Positions 11,250-21,545 of a DNA stretch of 64,000 nucleotides are shown here, one piece after another. The DNA is from Bettongia penicillata ogilbyi. Its lineage: Eukaryota > Chordata > Mammalia > Diprotodontia > Potoroidae. The stretch lies in contig JAJHZJ010000335.1 in the NCBI GenBank assembly GCA_023548195.1, forward strand, positions 5,872,514 through 5,936,513. The letters run 5' to 3'. The notes beneath the pieces were generated by a model. That model did no database searches and was not told the DNA's origin. It saw only the letters and a program-made list of their open reading frames with translations. Positions within the stretch are counted from its first letter, which is position 1; each line of letters begins with the position of its first letter. The position numbers and the translations under genes are program-made.

Positions 11250-12465
11250 CTGCTTCCATTCCTCGCTCAGCACATGGCAGCTTTCATCTGTCTCCAGTGT
11301 GATTACAGCCAAGTCTGAGAAAACAACCTGCACCCTTAAAGCTTGCTGTGCATCATGCTAAGCAAGTAGTTGGATGTTCTGTGGTTTTCATGTTTGCCAT
11401 CCTCACTCATTAGTGGTGTTATCATTCATTTGGGGGAGTTGTAAGGGGGAGCAAGGGACCCCGAGAAGTTTTCAGACATGTGCCTTCTCTGGGGTCAGGC
11501 CCCATTAAGCATGGGCTTTCTCGGGTTGAGCGCTAGTTCATTTGTTTTCCTCTCCAAGTTGGAAAATTGACTGACAGCAAAACCAGTGACCAAGCCCGAA
11601 GGCAGGGTTCTTTTGAATTCTCCTCAAAACTGATCAGACCTTTTCCGGGTCCATCCTCACACCTGTCAGGTGAGCGTCAGCAAAACCTGAACAGATTTTT
11701 GAATGTTTTGTGGAAATGTTTCAGTGTGTGCACATGTGTATGTGCATGTGTGCGTGTGCATGCACGTGTATGTGTGTGTGTGCATGGGTGTACGTGTGCG
11801 TGTGTGCGTGCATGTGTGTGTGCATGCATGTGTGTACATGTGCGTGTGTGCATGTGCATGTATGCATGTGTATGTGTATGCATGTGTGTGTCATCCTTCC
11901 TCACTTTTTCCCAGTGACTGTGCTTTTCGGCCTTGAACATGACTTGCCTTTAAGCCAGATGTAACTTGCTTGTGAGCGCTTAAGTAGACCCAGGGTCAGT
12001 GCCTTGGGCAGCCTGCCCCAGCTGAAAAGCAATGTGTTCCTCTCTTAGCGCCTGCTGTAAACGGAGCTGGGTTTTAGTTGTTCCTGCCTGTTTGAGCTTG
12101 AGTCCCAATGTGTATTAGTGATTTTTAAAGAAACACCCTTCCATTGATTTTCCCTTCATGTAACAGTCCAGCACATTTCTTTTTTATGCTGACTGTACAG
12201 CAAGACACTCTGACCCTCTAGACCCAAGGTCCATCCTCAGTTGTATCCGGGTGCCAATGGCTTGTTGCTGTGACTGCTCATTCAGATGCAAAAAGGAAAG
12301 AGAAGCCTCAGACCTCAGTGGACCGCTGGGCATCATCCTGTGGAGAGAACCGTGGTCCACCTTCATTTGGGCATCCTCAGGTGCAGGACCAAAGGGGTCA
12401 GAGTGGGATTTTTGTGTCAAACAAAACCTGTTCTGCCTACATTTCCAAAATGCTGGCCTTCTTGT
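11250..12465. other. Unassigned DNA around a GT-rich tract
   Basis: Apart from the alternating purine-pyrimidine tract, nothing is recognisable. Three overlapping plus-strand ORFs (79, 143 and 105 codons) begin near 12250-12290 because stop codons are sparse. They share no domain and run into a SINE fragment, so I do not call a gene. Confidence 0.35.
11722..11892. repeat. Long GT/GCATG alternating purine-pyrimidine tract
   Basis: About 170 bases alternate almost perfectly between purine and pyrimidine, mixing TG, CATG and CGTG steps. Such DNA favours the Z conformation. The Cys/Val/Met/His-rich ORFs on both strands here are by-products. Confidence 0.9.
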
Positions 12466-12469
12466 TTAT

Positions 12470-12590
12470 CCTTGTGGCCAGGTGGCCTAGCTTCCAAAAT
12501 GTGGGTTCAAGTCCAGTCTCTGGCATATCTTGGCTTTGTGACCAAACCTGGAATCTCCTTGGCTTTAGGCAGCTCTCCGAGAGTACCAGT
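12470..12590 (+). repeat. MIR-type SINE fragment
   Basis: The motifs 'gggttcaagtccagtctctg' (B-box region) and 'ggctttgtgaccaaacc' (core) are present in the right order. The tail is lost. Confidence 0.5.
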
Positions 12591-13794
12591 CCTTCTTATT
12601 TAGAGGGCTTTCAGGCCAGGCTGTTCTGGTTGTTTTCTCATGCTTTGGGGATGATGGTTTCTAAGCTTCTGTGTAACTGTTTATTAGTGTATACATCCTG
12701 ATTTTTTTTTTGCTATCAGACTCCCTCATGATGGACTGACTGATATTAAGTCAGTATCTGTATTTCATGAGCCTATCCTGGGGAACAGGCGGGCATGTAT
12801 GTCATTTTAGGCAGTGGGAATCTTAAGAAGTACTTGGATTCCATGGTTAATCCTCCAGCTTCCCTATCCTGAGGTCAGTCATTTAAGAGGAGTGATACCT
12901 GTCCGGGATCCCTGACTGGTCAGAGCCTTGTGAAATGTAGTGAAAGAGCCCCTGGGGGTCATTGCCAGACATTCTCTAACTTGTTTTATGTAGTGATGAA
13001 TGGTCAGAAGTATGTTAGCAAATACACTCTGTATTTTGGAAAAATTACTTTGACAAGCCCATTTTTAAAAGTACAGCCTCTTATTTTGGAAGTCTTGGAG
13101 GAGATAAGAGGTCAGACTTGAAGCAATTTGTAAGAACTATTGAAGTTTATAGATTAGTTAAGTGAAAGTTTTCATTCCCTTACTTTCACTACCTCAACAT
13201 TTAACCTAGAAATTATTTCAAAGTTAGCTTTTTAATAGAAGCTATCTTTACCCAGCCTAGGTCAATGAAAATAGCAAATTCTATTATGCTCTGTGGGTCT
13301 CCTGCCAGGAGTCCCAGGGGAAAAGGGTTGGCGTATCAGTGCTGTAAGGAAAGGCTTAATTAAAAATAAAATTGCTGATAATTAATGCCTAATTTAAAAT
13401 TTTTTTAAACAGTTCATTTTTTTTCCCTTGAAATAAAGTTCAGAATTTGAGATGTTAAGCTTGTCTCCTGGGGAGAAAAGGCTACTACTCCCTCATTTTG
13501 CTTTCTTTGGAAAGCTTGTGCCAAGGAAAGGATTTCACATTAGTTTTTAAAGAACACGTTTTAAAATTCTAGTCTTCCAATAAAAGGTGCATTTCTTAGC
13601 CTCCTGGTGGCAGCAGTCCTGTGTGGCCAGAGTGTCCTCATTTTTGACACCTTTACAATGGGGGCTGATTCCAAGTTGCTAAAGGAGGCGCCCTGCCATA
13701 CTATGGCGGCGCTTCTTCTGTAAAGTCTCACTAAAATAATGTTTTGAAAACGTTTGCTGCTATTTTGGGATTTCAGTTGGAAAGCCTAAGTTGA
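12591..13794. other. Repeat-poor AT-rich DNA
   Basis: There is no gene. The segment 13130-13560 has no recognisable repeat and contains clustered TAATTA/TTAAT-type homeodomain cores ('ggcttaattaaaaataaaat', 'gctgataattaatgcctaat'). It is a plausible conserved non-coding element, but nothing here proves function. Confidence 0.4.
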
Positions 13795-14572
13795 TTTTCA
13801 GTTCAGTTCACTAGACGTTTATTAAGTCCTTTTTGGACAGAGCACTGTGCTGAGCATCCTGGGGAATATACAGTGTTTAAATAAAGTGCCATCCTTTTCC
13901 TGAGGAAGCTTATAATTCAACAGGTAAATATGATGTGTACACAAAGAACACCAATACATAAGTGCAGGCAAAGTGAGGCCAGAAGAAAAGGTCATCAGTA
14001 ACAAAATGGCTTACCAAGGAAAGGTCTGTGAAGGAGTTGGTGTTTTGGGTTAGGCATGAAAAAGCTAGACAGCCATTCAGGCCGAGGGGGCAGTGTAAGC
14101 AGAGGCACAGAACTGGTGGGGAGCAGGGCTTTGTGAGGGGAGGTAGAGAATAGGTCAATGTGGGGAGAACATAGGAACAGAAAGTTAAGGAGCCCCCTGT
14201 AAGTAAGGACTCAGATTTGAGATGACTAAGGCAGGGCTTCTTAACCAATGGTTCATGAATTTTAAAAAATATTTTGATAATTGTCTGGTAATATAATTTA
14301 TTTCCCTTGTAATTCCATGTATTTTATTTTATGCATTTCAAATGTCATTCTGAAGAGTCTGTGGGCTTCACCAAGAGGCCAAGGGTTGGGGGTACCATAA
14401 GACAAAAAAGGTGATGAATTCCTGGACTAAGGAATTTGTGTAAGTGGGTAAAAAAATTTGGAATAGAACATTAGTATTACCAGATGTATGGTGAAAGAGG
14501 TTCATCTGAAGTAAGGGGTAGAGAAAAGACAAGAAGACCTTTTAGCAGTTATTGCAGCTTTCCATGGGTGTT
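13795..14572 (-). repeat. L2 LINE, minus strand, interrupted by a hAT element
   Basis: It begins with the reverse complement of the L2 end ('acgtttattaagtcctttt', 'gcactgtgctgagcatcctg'). The L2 body resumes after the hAT insertion, with 'tttagcagttattgcag' corresponding to 'ggctattgcaatagtcc' of the family. The part at 13913-14125 is duplicated in inverted orientation just downstream. Confidence 0.65.
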
Positions 14573-14785
14573 TGCTCCCCATCAGCTCCGTGCCTGTGCT
14601 CACACTGTCCCCTCGACCTGAATGGCTGTCTAGCTTTTTCATGCCTAACCCAAAACACCATCTCCTTCACAGACCTTTCCTTAGTAAGCCATTTTGTTAC
14701 TGATGACCTTTTCTTCCGGCCTCACTTTGCCTGCACTTATGTATTGGTGTTCTTTGTGCACACATCATATTTACCTGTTGAATTA
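13913..14785. repeat. Inverted repeat: 213-bp arms, 447-bp spacer
   Basis: Arm 1 is 13913-14125 and arm 2 is 14573-14785. The reverse complement of arm 2 aligns to arm 1 without gaps over 213 bases, with about ten mismatches by eye (about 95% identity). The two arms therefore give near-identical translations on opposite strands, both with a SFTDLSLVSHFVTDDLFF-like run. Both arms are L2 sequence, yet they are far more alike than independent L2 insertions would be. This is an inverted duplication of one L2 segment. The spacer holds the rest of that L2 and a hAT insertion. A transcript would fold into a long hairpin. Confidence 0.9.
14232..14424 (+). mobile_element. Non-autonomous hAT element (family B) with perfect 8-bp TSD
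   Basis: The element is 193 bp long. It starts 'cagggcttcttaacc' and ends 'gatgaattcctg', giving short imperfect terminal repeats of the CAG..CTG type. It is flanked on both sides by the identical octamer GACTAAGG (14224-14231 and 14425-14432). An 8-bp duplication with CAG/CTG ends is the hallmark of hAT transposition. No transposase is encoded. Related copies are at about 39.2-39.8, 54.6 and 62.6 kb. Confidence 0.85.
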
Positions 14786-16340
14786 GGTGTTTGGTTTTTT
14801 TTTTTTTAAATGACTGAAATAGGTCCCAGGACTGGCTATGACTAATGGGGTCGGGTGGCGGGGGGCACATTGATGGCAGGGCTCAGCTTGAACTCACGGC
14901 ATGTGAGTTCAAGGCCTGACTTGAGTCCTGAGCTTTTACTGTGATGGCGTCTCCAAGGCTTGACTGAGACACTGTAGCTCAGGACACGGCCGCCATTTTC
15001 TTGTCTCTCTCCAGCTTACCTGTAACCTCATTTCTCCCACTCTGTATCCATCTCATCCTTCATGAAGACCTCCCATGCTTACAGTGTGCACCTTGCACTG
15101 TGGGCTCCCTCCAAGACTTCTGCTGAAAAGTGAATATGGGCTTCATGCCACCTGGATGGCCGCGTTGTTTTAGAGTTTCTTAGATGGCATTCATGCCGAC
15201 ATTTCTCTGATGGACTTTAAGGGACTGAATTAAATAGTAACAATTAACCCAGCGCTGATAGAATACTCACCAATACCAAGTGTCTTGTCTCTTTCACACA
15301 AACATTTGGAGGTATTGATAAACACATTTATTTGTTTCAATAAAAAAATGCAATGGGATTGTCTAGATTCAAAAGTCAGTGCCGCGTTTATTCTAGTGTT
15401 GAAACTAGAGAAACCTGCTTTAGAATAAGTGACCTATTTGAAAGAGAAGAGACCTATTAACTCCTTTAAGTTGCATATAAGTAGCTTGTAGGTCAGTGAC
15501 CTGAGTTACTTTTTATGCCTGAAGCAGATGACTTCTTTAGGAACCTCAAATTTAGTTAAAAGGAATTTTTAGAATCTAAGATCTTGAGTTTTTTTCCAAG
15601 ATATTTTTTAAATAAAAAGGATAATTAATTTATTATCGCTTTTATTGCTCCCTCTGGTTAGAAATATATCTAGAATAGTGATTTCACCAATGTGTTTTTA
15701 GGTCAGATATTTATGGAGAATATCACATTCTTTAGTGGCTTTATAATATTAACGTACAGCTCATGTGAAACACTGATCAAGGCTGGAAGATGCAGAGCTA
15801 TGCGCTTCACCAAGCTGCTGTCTTTAAGGTTAAGTGTGTGTATGGTGTGTGTATAGTGAGCACATTCCAGATGGCGTCAAAGATCTGGACAAGCGTTGGG
15901 TCATCAGTGTCTTCTGGAAGGCTTGAAGACTCAAGGTTGGGGCGAGCTGGCCGCCTTGACAGGCTACTTCCCTGGGGGTGATGGAGAAGTCTGCAGAGGA
16001 AGGGCTGTGCAAGCCTTGGATATAGGTGCTGGCGGCTGTTATCATTGCTACTAAAAATTGTTAGTGTTACTTTAAAATATTCATATTTGTAAGAACTTTA
16101 TGCCCAACCGTTTTGAAAATGAAAAGTATATGGACTTGGAGCTAGTAGACCTGAGATCAAATAATAAATAGCATTTATGTGGCACTTTGAGGTTGGCAGA
16201 GCTCTTTACTGTGTCACTTGTGTCTCACAGCCTCACTGCACATGGGCCAGCTGAGGTGAGGCTGGCACTGCTGCAGTACCCACCCGAGGCAGACTTCAAA
16301 CCTTCCTCTTCCTGATTCTCCAAGAGCTCAGATCCAGGGT
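14786..16340. other. Repeat-poor DNA with regulatory-like motifs
   Basis: There is no gene and no obvious repeat from about 14820 to 16130. The block 15370-15780 is dense in TGACCT/AGGTCA half-sites and AT-rich homeodomain cores. From 16130 to 16330 a diverged MIR-like segment is likely. The 63- and 71-codon ORFs near 15790-16045 lack support. Confidence 0.4.
15490..15502. promoter_or_regulatory. Perfect IR-1 nuclear-receptor-type palindrome
   Basis: The 13-mer AGGTCAGTGACCT is two AGGTCA half-sites inverted with a 1-bp spacer. This IR-1 arrangement is bound by receptors such as FXR/RXR. Additional half-sites occur within 250 bp, one at about 15430 (TGACCT) and one at about 15700 (AGGTCA). 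Function is inference from the motif alone. Confidence 0.35.
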
Positions 16341-16356
16341 CTGTCAGCTGTGGTTA

Positions 16357-16357
<1 letters not shown>

Positions 16358-16398
<41 letters not shown>

Positions 16399-16424
16399 AC
16401 GCACACGCACACACACACACACAC
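16358..16424. repeat. (AC)n microsatellite with GCAC interruptions
   Basis: About 33 units, interrupted by four GCAC steps in the middle. It lies at the start of the L2 fragment that follows. Confidence 0.95.
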
Positions 16425-16429
16425 CCCCA

Positions 16430-16795
16430 TTCACTGCAGCATCTTCCTGTTGCCCTAAGTATCACCTGGCCCCATCATCCCCTGCGTCTCCTCTGTCCTA
16501 GCTGCTCTTCCTTCAGATGCCCCATCTTCCTACTGGACCTCCTGGTCTCCCTGGCTCCCTTCCTGTAGCTCCTCTGTAAGAAAGAAGCCTGTTGTGATCT
16601 CCCTTAACGCTGGTGCCTTCCTTCTGTTGCCTGTCTCCAGTTTAGCCCATCCCTCTTGTTTGTATGGAATTAGGTTGTCTCCCCTGTTAGACTGGGAGCT
16701 CTGTGAGAGCAGGGACTCTTCTTTTCTTTGTATCCCTGGCACCAGGCACAGTGCTTGGCACGTAGTAGCACTTTTAAAAATGCCTGTTGACTTGC
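16430..16795 (+). repeat. L2 LINE 3' end
   Basis: The terminal block is clear: 'gttgtctcccctgttagact', 'gggagctctgtgagagcagg', 'ctttgtatccctggcacc', 'aggcacagtgcttggcacgt', and a decayed end before 'cctgttgacttgccctga'. A MIR scrap ('ttttctcatctgccaatgag') follows up to about 16935. Confidence 0.75.
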
Positions 16796-17049
16796 CCTGA
16801 GAATTCCTCTTTCTAGCTTAGTTTTCTCATCTGCCAATGAGAGAAGACAATCCTCATACCCTCTCTCTGAGGCTGGCTCTGAGCATCAGATATGCATGTA
16901 GACCTTGAAGGATTTTACTGCCGTTATCACTGCCCAGAACTGTTAGCCTCATCATGGATCTGATACCTTTCCTAAGGAAGCCCTTTGCTTTCTTGTCTGC
17001 CATAAATAAGCATCCACTCATTTGGAGCTTGCACTCTTCCCTCCCATCT

Positions 17050-17215
17050 CTTTCGATACATCAGTTAATGTTTATTAAGCTTCCCCTCATGTGCCAAGCA
17101 CTGTGCTCAGTGGTAGGGATACAGAAAGAGGCAAAAGGGGGTCCCTGCACAATCTGATGGGAGAGACAGACAGAAAGCAAACAAATCTGTACAAATAAGA
17201 ATAAATAGGCAAGAA
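17050..17215 (-). repeat. L2 LINE 3' end, minus strand
   Basis: It starts with the reverse complement of the L2 terminus ('aatgtttattaagcttcccc', 'gtgccaagcactgtgctcag') and stops after 'cagacagaaagcaaacaaat'. It is truncated within the 3' UTR. Confidence 0.75.
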
Positions 17216-18015
17216 CTCAAAGAGACTTCAAGTTAAAGTTCTGCTTCCACAGACTTATCCCAAGACTTTGATTCACTCAGCTTGGGCATGGAGGGCATTG
17301 TGCACCCTGTTCTCTCCTCCTTTGGCACCAGGGGAGGCTGCAGGGACTAAATCCAACCTCCAGACAAACACCAAACTTTGATGGGGAATGTTGAGCTGAA
17401 GATGGCACTGAGTGCCTCAGCTCCATCCCAGCGGTCAGCACAGGCTTCCTTCCTTTGTCTGGTGTGTTGTCATAGTAGGTGGCGCCCACAGGTCATGATG
17501 TGCCACCTGCCTGGCGCCCTGGAGGGTCTCTGAGTGTCTCCCTCCTTCCTTTTCCATTCTTTAAGCGTTTTTATTGTCGCCTTTTGTTTTTACTTTTCAC
17601 ACTCCTCACTTCTCACTATAAATCCTCTTTCCCCACGCCCCTCCCCCACCCCAAATCCTCCTTCCAGACAAAGAAATAGCTGACGCTGCCTGGCCCAGGG
17701 GCCACATTGGATGGTGCACCCAGCACCCCTCCACTCTCCGTAGGACAGAATGGCCTCGGCTCCTTTTTACCCTTTGTGAACCTGTTGGCTATTCAATTAC
17801 TCATGTTTTTATGTCATTGGCCAATAAACCTGTCTCTGAATTAGCAAATGGGACCTGCCTAAAGGGAGGGAAAAATCTTTCAAGATTAAAGAAAAAGTTA
17901 ATTCTAAAGCTAACAGTTTTGTTGAGTTAAAAAAAAAAACACATCTGTTTTTTAGAGTGACTTACTCCTTAACTTAATAAAAATATTTGAAAAATTAATT
18001 TCTATGAACTCAAAA
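17216..18015. other. Repeat-poor DNA
   Basis: No gene is supported. At 17816-17825 the palindrome ATTGGCCAAT combines two opposed CCAAT boxes. The surrounding 17700-18000 segment has no recognisable repeat and could be regulatory, but this is weak. Confidence 0.35.
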
Positions 18016-18019
18016 GTTC

Positions 18020-18240
18020 TTGTTATTAATAATTCACATTGATATAGTGTTTTGTGTTTTATAAAGTGCTTTCTTCCTAAGGACTCTATGAGATAGATAG
18101 TACATATAAAACTTACTTTATAAATGAGAAAACTGAGGTTTACAAAGATTGAGTGGTGGTTATAGTTGATGATTATAGTTAAGATGTATCTGTGTTGTGA
18201 TTTGACTTCAAGTCCAGTACTCTGTCCTCTGTGCCTTTCT
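18020..18240 (-). repeat. CORE-SINE, minus strand
   Basis: The order 'ataaagtgctttcttcctaa', 'aatgagaaaactgaggttta' and 'gacttcaagtccagtactct' is the reverse complement of tail, core and B-box region. The copy is diverged. Confidence 0.6.
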
Positions 18241-18329
18241 CACAGTCAGCTTTGATGCTGAATGAATGAAGAGGGAAGTCGGGGTCTTTTGTACTTGAGC
18301 ACATCTTCTCTGCCCATTTGCAAGTGGAT

Positions 18330-18625
18330 CAGTGTTGCACCTTTGGAAGCAATGTGATGGAATGAGTAATTCCAGACCTGAATTCAAGAAAACCTGGAGT
18401 CAGATCTTACCTTTAATGAATATTCCCTGCAGACTAGGATGGAAAGGTGCCCAGCCCTAGGTTAAGCACTTTATAGATACCCCATGAATCCTCACAACAA
18501 CCGTGGGTGTTGTTTTTACAGTTGATTAAACTGAATCAGAGAGGAAGGGTCACACAGCCAGCATCAGTGTGCAGATTTGAACTCGGGCCTTGCCAGCTCA
18601 ATCCCAGCACTTGACTGCCTGCTCG
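18330..18625 (-). repeat. SINE pair: plus-strand head fragment then minus-strand MIR
   Basis: A plus-strand fragment at 18340-18420 carries 'cagacctgaattcaagaaaa'. It is followed at 18450-18625 by a minus-strand copy, with 'cctcacaacaaccgtggg', 'gggtcacacagccagcatca' and 'gatttgaactcgggcc' as the inverted B box. The strand given refers to the second, longer copy. Confidence 0.6.
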
Positions 18626-20276
18626 TCCCTTATATAATTATATGATCGTGAGCCAAGCATATCCATACCTGCAGTGCCCCGGCCTCTGCCCCAAACTGGG
18701 CATTCCCAAGGCCAGCCAGGGAAATCCAGGTGCAGATTCCAACCCCCTTAACCTCATGCTAGAAACGTCACAAATACAGAGCTGGCGACAAGCAGGGCTA
18801 TTAGACACTTGTTCCTCCCTAGGATGGAGTGCAATATACTGGGGAAATTTAAGACCCTAGAAGGGCTTCTCAGCAGCTGAATGGAACAGAGCTAGGACAC
18901 AGCTATATTTATTTTTAGGTAAATTCTGTGATTTACTAGAAAAATCTGTGTAGGAAGCAGGCAGATTAACTGGTGTCAGTCCAGCAGCTGCTTTTTCTGG
19001 CAAGTACGAGAAAATTCAGTGAGCAGCTGCAGGGCTTTTCACACACGCACACACATACATGCATACTCACACTCACTCTCAGGTGCTGAGCATATACTTC
19101 CTTTGTCTAAAACTATGCCAAGAACCACATATGTTGCTAAGTTCCTGTTTCTTTCATTTTAATTTTTTTAAAAGTGATGTCCAGTCTTTTTTCCTTGCAA
19201 CCAAAATGAAAGAGTTAAAATTTTATAAACTATCCTTTCCCATCTGATCTCTGAAGTGTAGCTGTATCCCTTGTCTTGTGTGTAATCTTGCTGCTGATTA
19301 ATTAAAATTATTGGAGCACCTCCTGCCTTCCCATCCCTGAGAGCCTTACGTCAGTGAGGACCACGCTGGCAGAAAGAAGGTGTCTGCTTCCAGCCCAGCC
19401 GCTTTTATTTCTTGCTGCTTTCGGTGATTTGGTGGCTCTGGAATTTTCTTTCCCTGCATGGGCCCCACAGAAGCCAGCTCCCCTGCTCTACCCAACCAGC
19501 TCCCAGGCAGCAGAACAGGGAAATCACACAGATCAGCATACCACTCAGTTGATCAAAGGAAACCAGCCACTTTCCTTCAACAAGACCCAGCGGTATTTGT
19601 CACTACGCCTTCTCCTCCTGCCGTGACCAAGGCCACTAAAAGACTGTTGGCAGCACTTGCCTACCTCTATGAAGCTGCTTGCTCCCTAGGAGCAGTGGCT
19701 GTCCTTCCCCCCACTCCATTCTGGAGCTTGATGGGGATACCTTTTCCACTTTTGTGACTTCACAAAACCTAGGGAAAGGCTATCTTTTTTTTTTTTTTTT
19801 TTTAAATAGTCTCTCCATCTCGCTCAGAGTTAGAGTACACAGCTGGTCAGGCCTGGAAGCATTCACCTTACTCCATTATTTTCAGCCCTCCATTTCCAGG
19901 GGCTCGCCATGTGGGTGCCAGGTTTAGTGCTGATGCTTAATCAGCTTTAGCCCTGCTGAAGGTCACCAGCCTCGACCCCTGCCCCCAGAAACAGGGACTA
20001 TTATTTTCTAAATCTTTGCCAATACTGTGATTCACCCCACCAAAAGCTCAAACATGATGACATTCTCCTGCTCCGACTGAGTTAGTCACAGACTTCAGAT
20101 CTGCACACATCCCAAGCAAATCCTTCAGTGTGTTCTTAGTGCCCATTATTGTCTGTTTGGCCTGATGTGATTTTGCAGGACCCCGGGGTCTTAGTGCAGC
20201 ATTCATGGGAAACAGAGCAGCATATGTACGCTGTTATAAAATGGAGGCCAGCAGTTGTCACTTCATGGCATCCACA
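18626..20276. other. Repeat-poor DNA
   Basis: There is no supported gene. It contains a short ACACAC patch (19040-19060) and a T tract (about 19785-19803). Overlapping ORFs of 90 and 99 codons at 19354-19757 have no domain. A MEF2/E-box cluster is listed separately. Confidence 0.4.
18874..19029. promoter_or_regulatory. MEF2 site with three CAGCTG E-boxes
   Basis: CAGCTG occurs at 18874-18879, 18985-18990 and 19024-19029. A consensus MEF2 site (TTATTTTTAG, reverse CTAAAAATAA) is at 18909-18918. This spacing resembles muscle or neural enhancers, where bHLH and MEF2 factors act together. No conservation or expression data are available, so the role is inferred. Confidence 0.3.
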
Positions 20277-20284
20277 GTCTAGAG

Positions 20285-20404
20285 CAGGGGTGGGGAACCT
20301 GCAGCCTCAAGGTTTTCTAAATCTTTATGTGCGGCCTGTTAGGATTTATTCTGTACACTTTGGATTCAGTCAAAAGCCTTAAGGCTGCAGTTTCCCCACC
20401 CCTG
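20285..20404. mobile_element. Palindromic hAT MITE (family A), copy 1, internally deleted
   Basis: The element begins 'caggggtggggaacctgcag' and ends with the near-exact inverse 'ctgcagtttccccacccctg'. The flanking octamers GTCTAGAG and CTCTGGAA fit the nTCTAGAn target preference of some hAT families, although they have diverged. It is 120 bp long against about 200 bp for the other two copies. No coding capacity. Confidence 0.75.
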
Positions 20405-20412
20405 CTCTGGAA

Positions 20413-21545
20413 GATAGAAAGGTCCCCCTAAATAGGACAGTGGCATCTTTAGACCATGTTGAGCTTTACTTGCAGGAGGATACTACTATCAGTGAGAAGA
20501 AAAAAGGCAAAAACAGTCTTCTTTCCTCATTTCTCTTTTCTCTTCCCCAATGGTTTCTTTCTGCTGTCCTGTCTATCCTCCGTTTCCCCTGCTTCCCATC
20601 ACAAAAGCCTCTTTCTTTGGCGTCCATCCCATTTGGCTCATTTAGGCCACCTGACCAGAACATACCATGGTACCTCGAGGATATATTTGCCTCCAGCTTG
20701 GGAAGCGAAGGGTGACAGAACTTGTCACCACTCACATCAGGGAGATGGCAGAAATGGAAGCGCAGCACGGAGCCTGACTGCTCTCCATTCCTGGAGAAAG
20801 GCCCTTTTTAGCCCCGGTCCAGAGTATGGCAAAGGGCCGGCATGCCAAGGTGGTTACAGGCATTCCCTCTTAAAATCTAGTAAACTGGTAGGCAGTGCCC
20901 ACATCAGCAGCCAGGAGGGAAGGATGCTGTAGGTCATGAAGCAGAGCCCCTCGAGCTGCTCTCCCTGGGCCGTAGACCTTTGCAGTGAGATTCAAAGTCT
21001 GTCTGTTCCCAAAGTGTGCTATTTGCTGCAGTTCCTAAGTGCCTGGAGGAGGGTCTCATAGTGGTGTGAAAAGCCCACGAGAAGGGAATGTGACGCGCTT
21101 TTGCCTCTTTGCTCCAGATCTCTCTGTGGTGGGGTGGGAGTCCAAGATGTTTCCGCCTCAGCTTTCAGGACAAAGGTGAGATCCTCATCCATTCTCAAGG
21201 TCAGAGGATAGTCCATTTCTGTGCCTCTTGCCAGCTAGAGTAGGGAAACTTAGATTCTCCCACTGTCCCATTCTGGGTTAATGCCCACTGAACAGAGAGC
21301 ATCTGCTAATTAGGATCTGATTTATATCATTACCAAACCCTCTGGTCCTGCAAGGGTCAGGCCTTTGTATCGGGCCCTGTGCTGCCTCAGCAGCCACTGT
21401 GCCAAGCGCAAGAAGGCCATATGAATGGAAATCTAATAAACGTTACAATCTCAGAAGCTTGGGTCACCTACCAGTATTCCAGTAATCTGTGCTACTTATG
21501 ACGTACCTGAGTAATAGTGGCCAGACCTTGGGCTCAGAGGAAGGT
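20413..21545. other. Repeat-poor DNA
   Basis: The 158-codon ORF at 20456-20932 and the overlapping 91- and 100-codon ORFs have no domain and no codon bias that I can see. I do not call a gene. A possible small exon at 21118-21175 is described separately. Confidence 0.35.
21118..21175 (+). other. Possible 58-nt exon (weak)
   Basis: A pyrimidine tract ending 'tttgcctctttgctccag' precedes 58 bases that are open in all three frames, followed by 'gtgagatc', a good donor sequence. Splice-like signals of this quality also arise by chance, and the phase and parent gene are unknown. Confidence 0.2.

Noticed and set aside
11703..11964. Cys/Val/Met-rich ORFs resembling small cysteine-rich proteins
   Set aside because: They are direct translations of the TG/CATG repeat tract in several frames.
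12251..12701. Three overlapping plus-strand ORFs suggesting coding constraint
   Set aside because: The frames are open together only because stop codons are scarce. The stretch includes a MIR fragment, and no domain is seen in any frame.
20456..20932. 158-codon plus-strand ORF as a gene
   Set aside because: No recognisable domain, low-complexity Phe/Ser/Leu start, overlapping ORFs in other frames, and no splice or promoter context.
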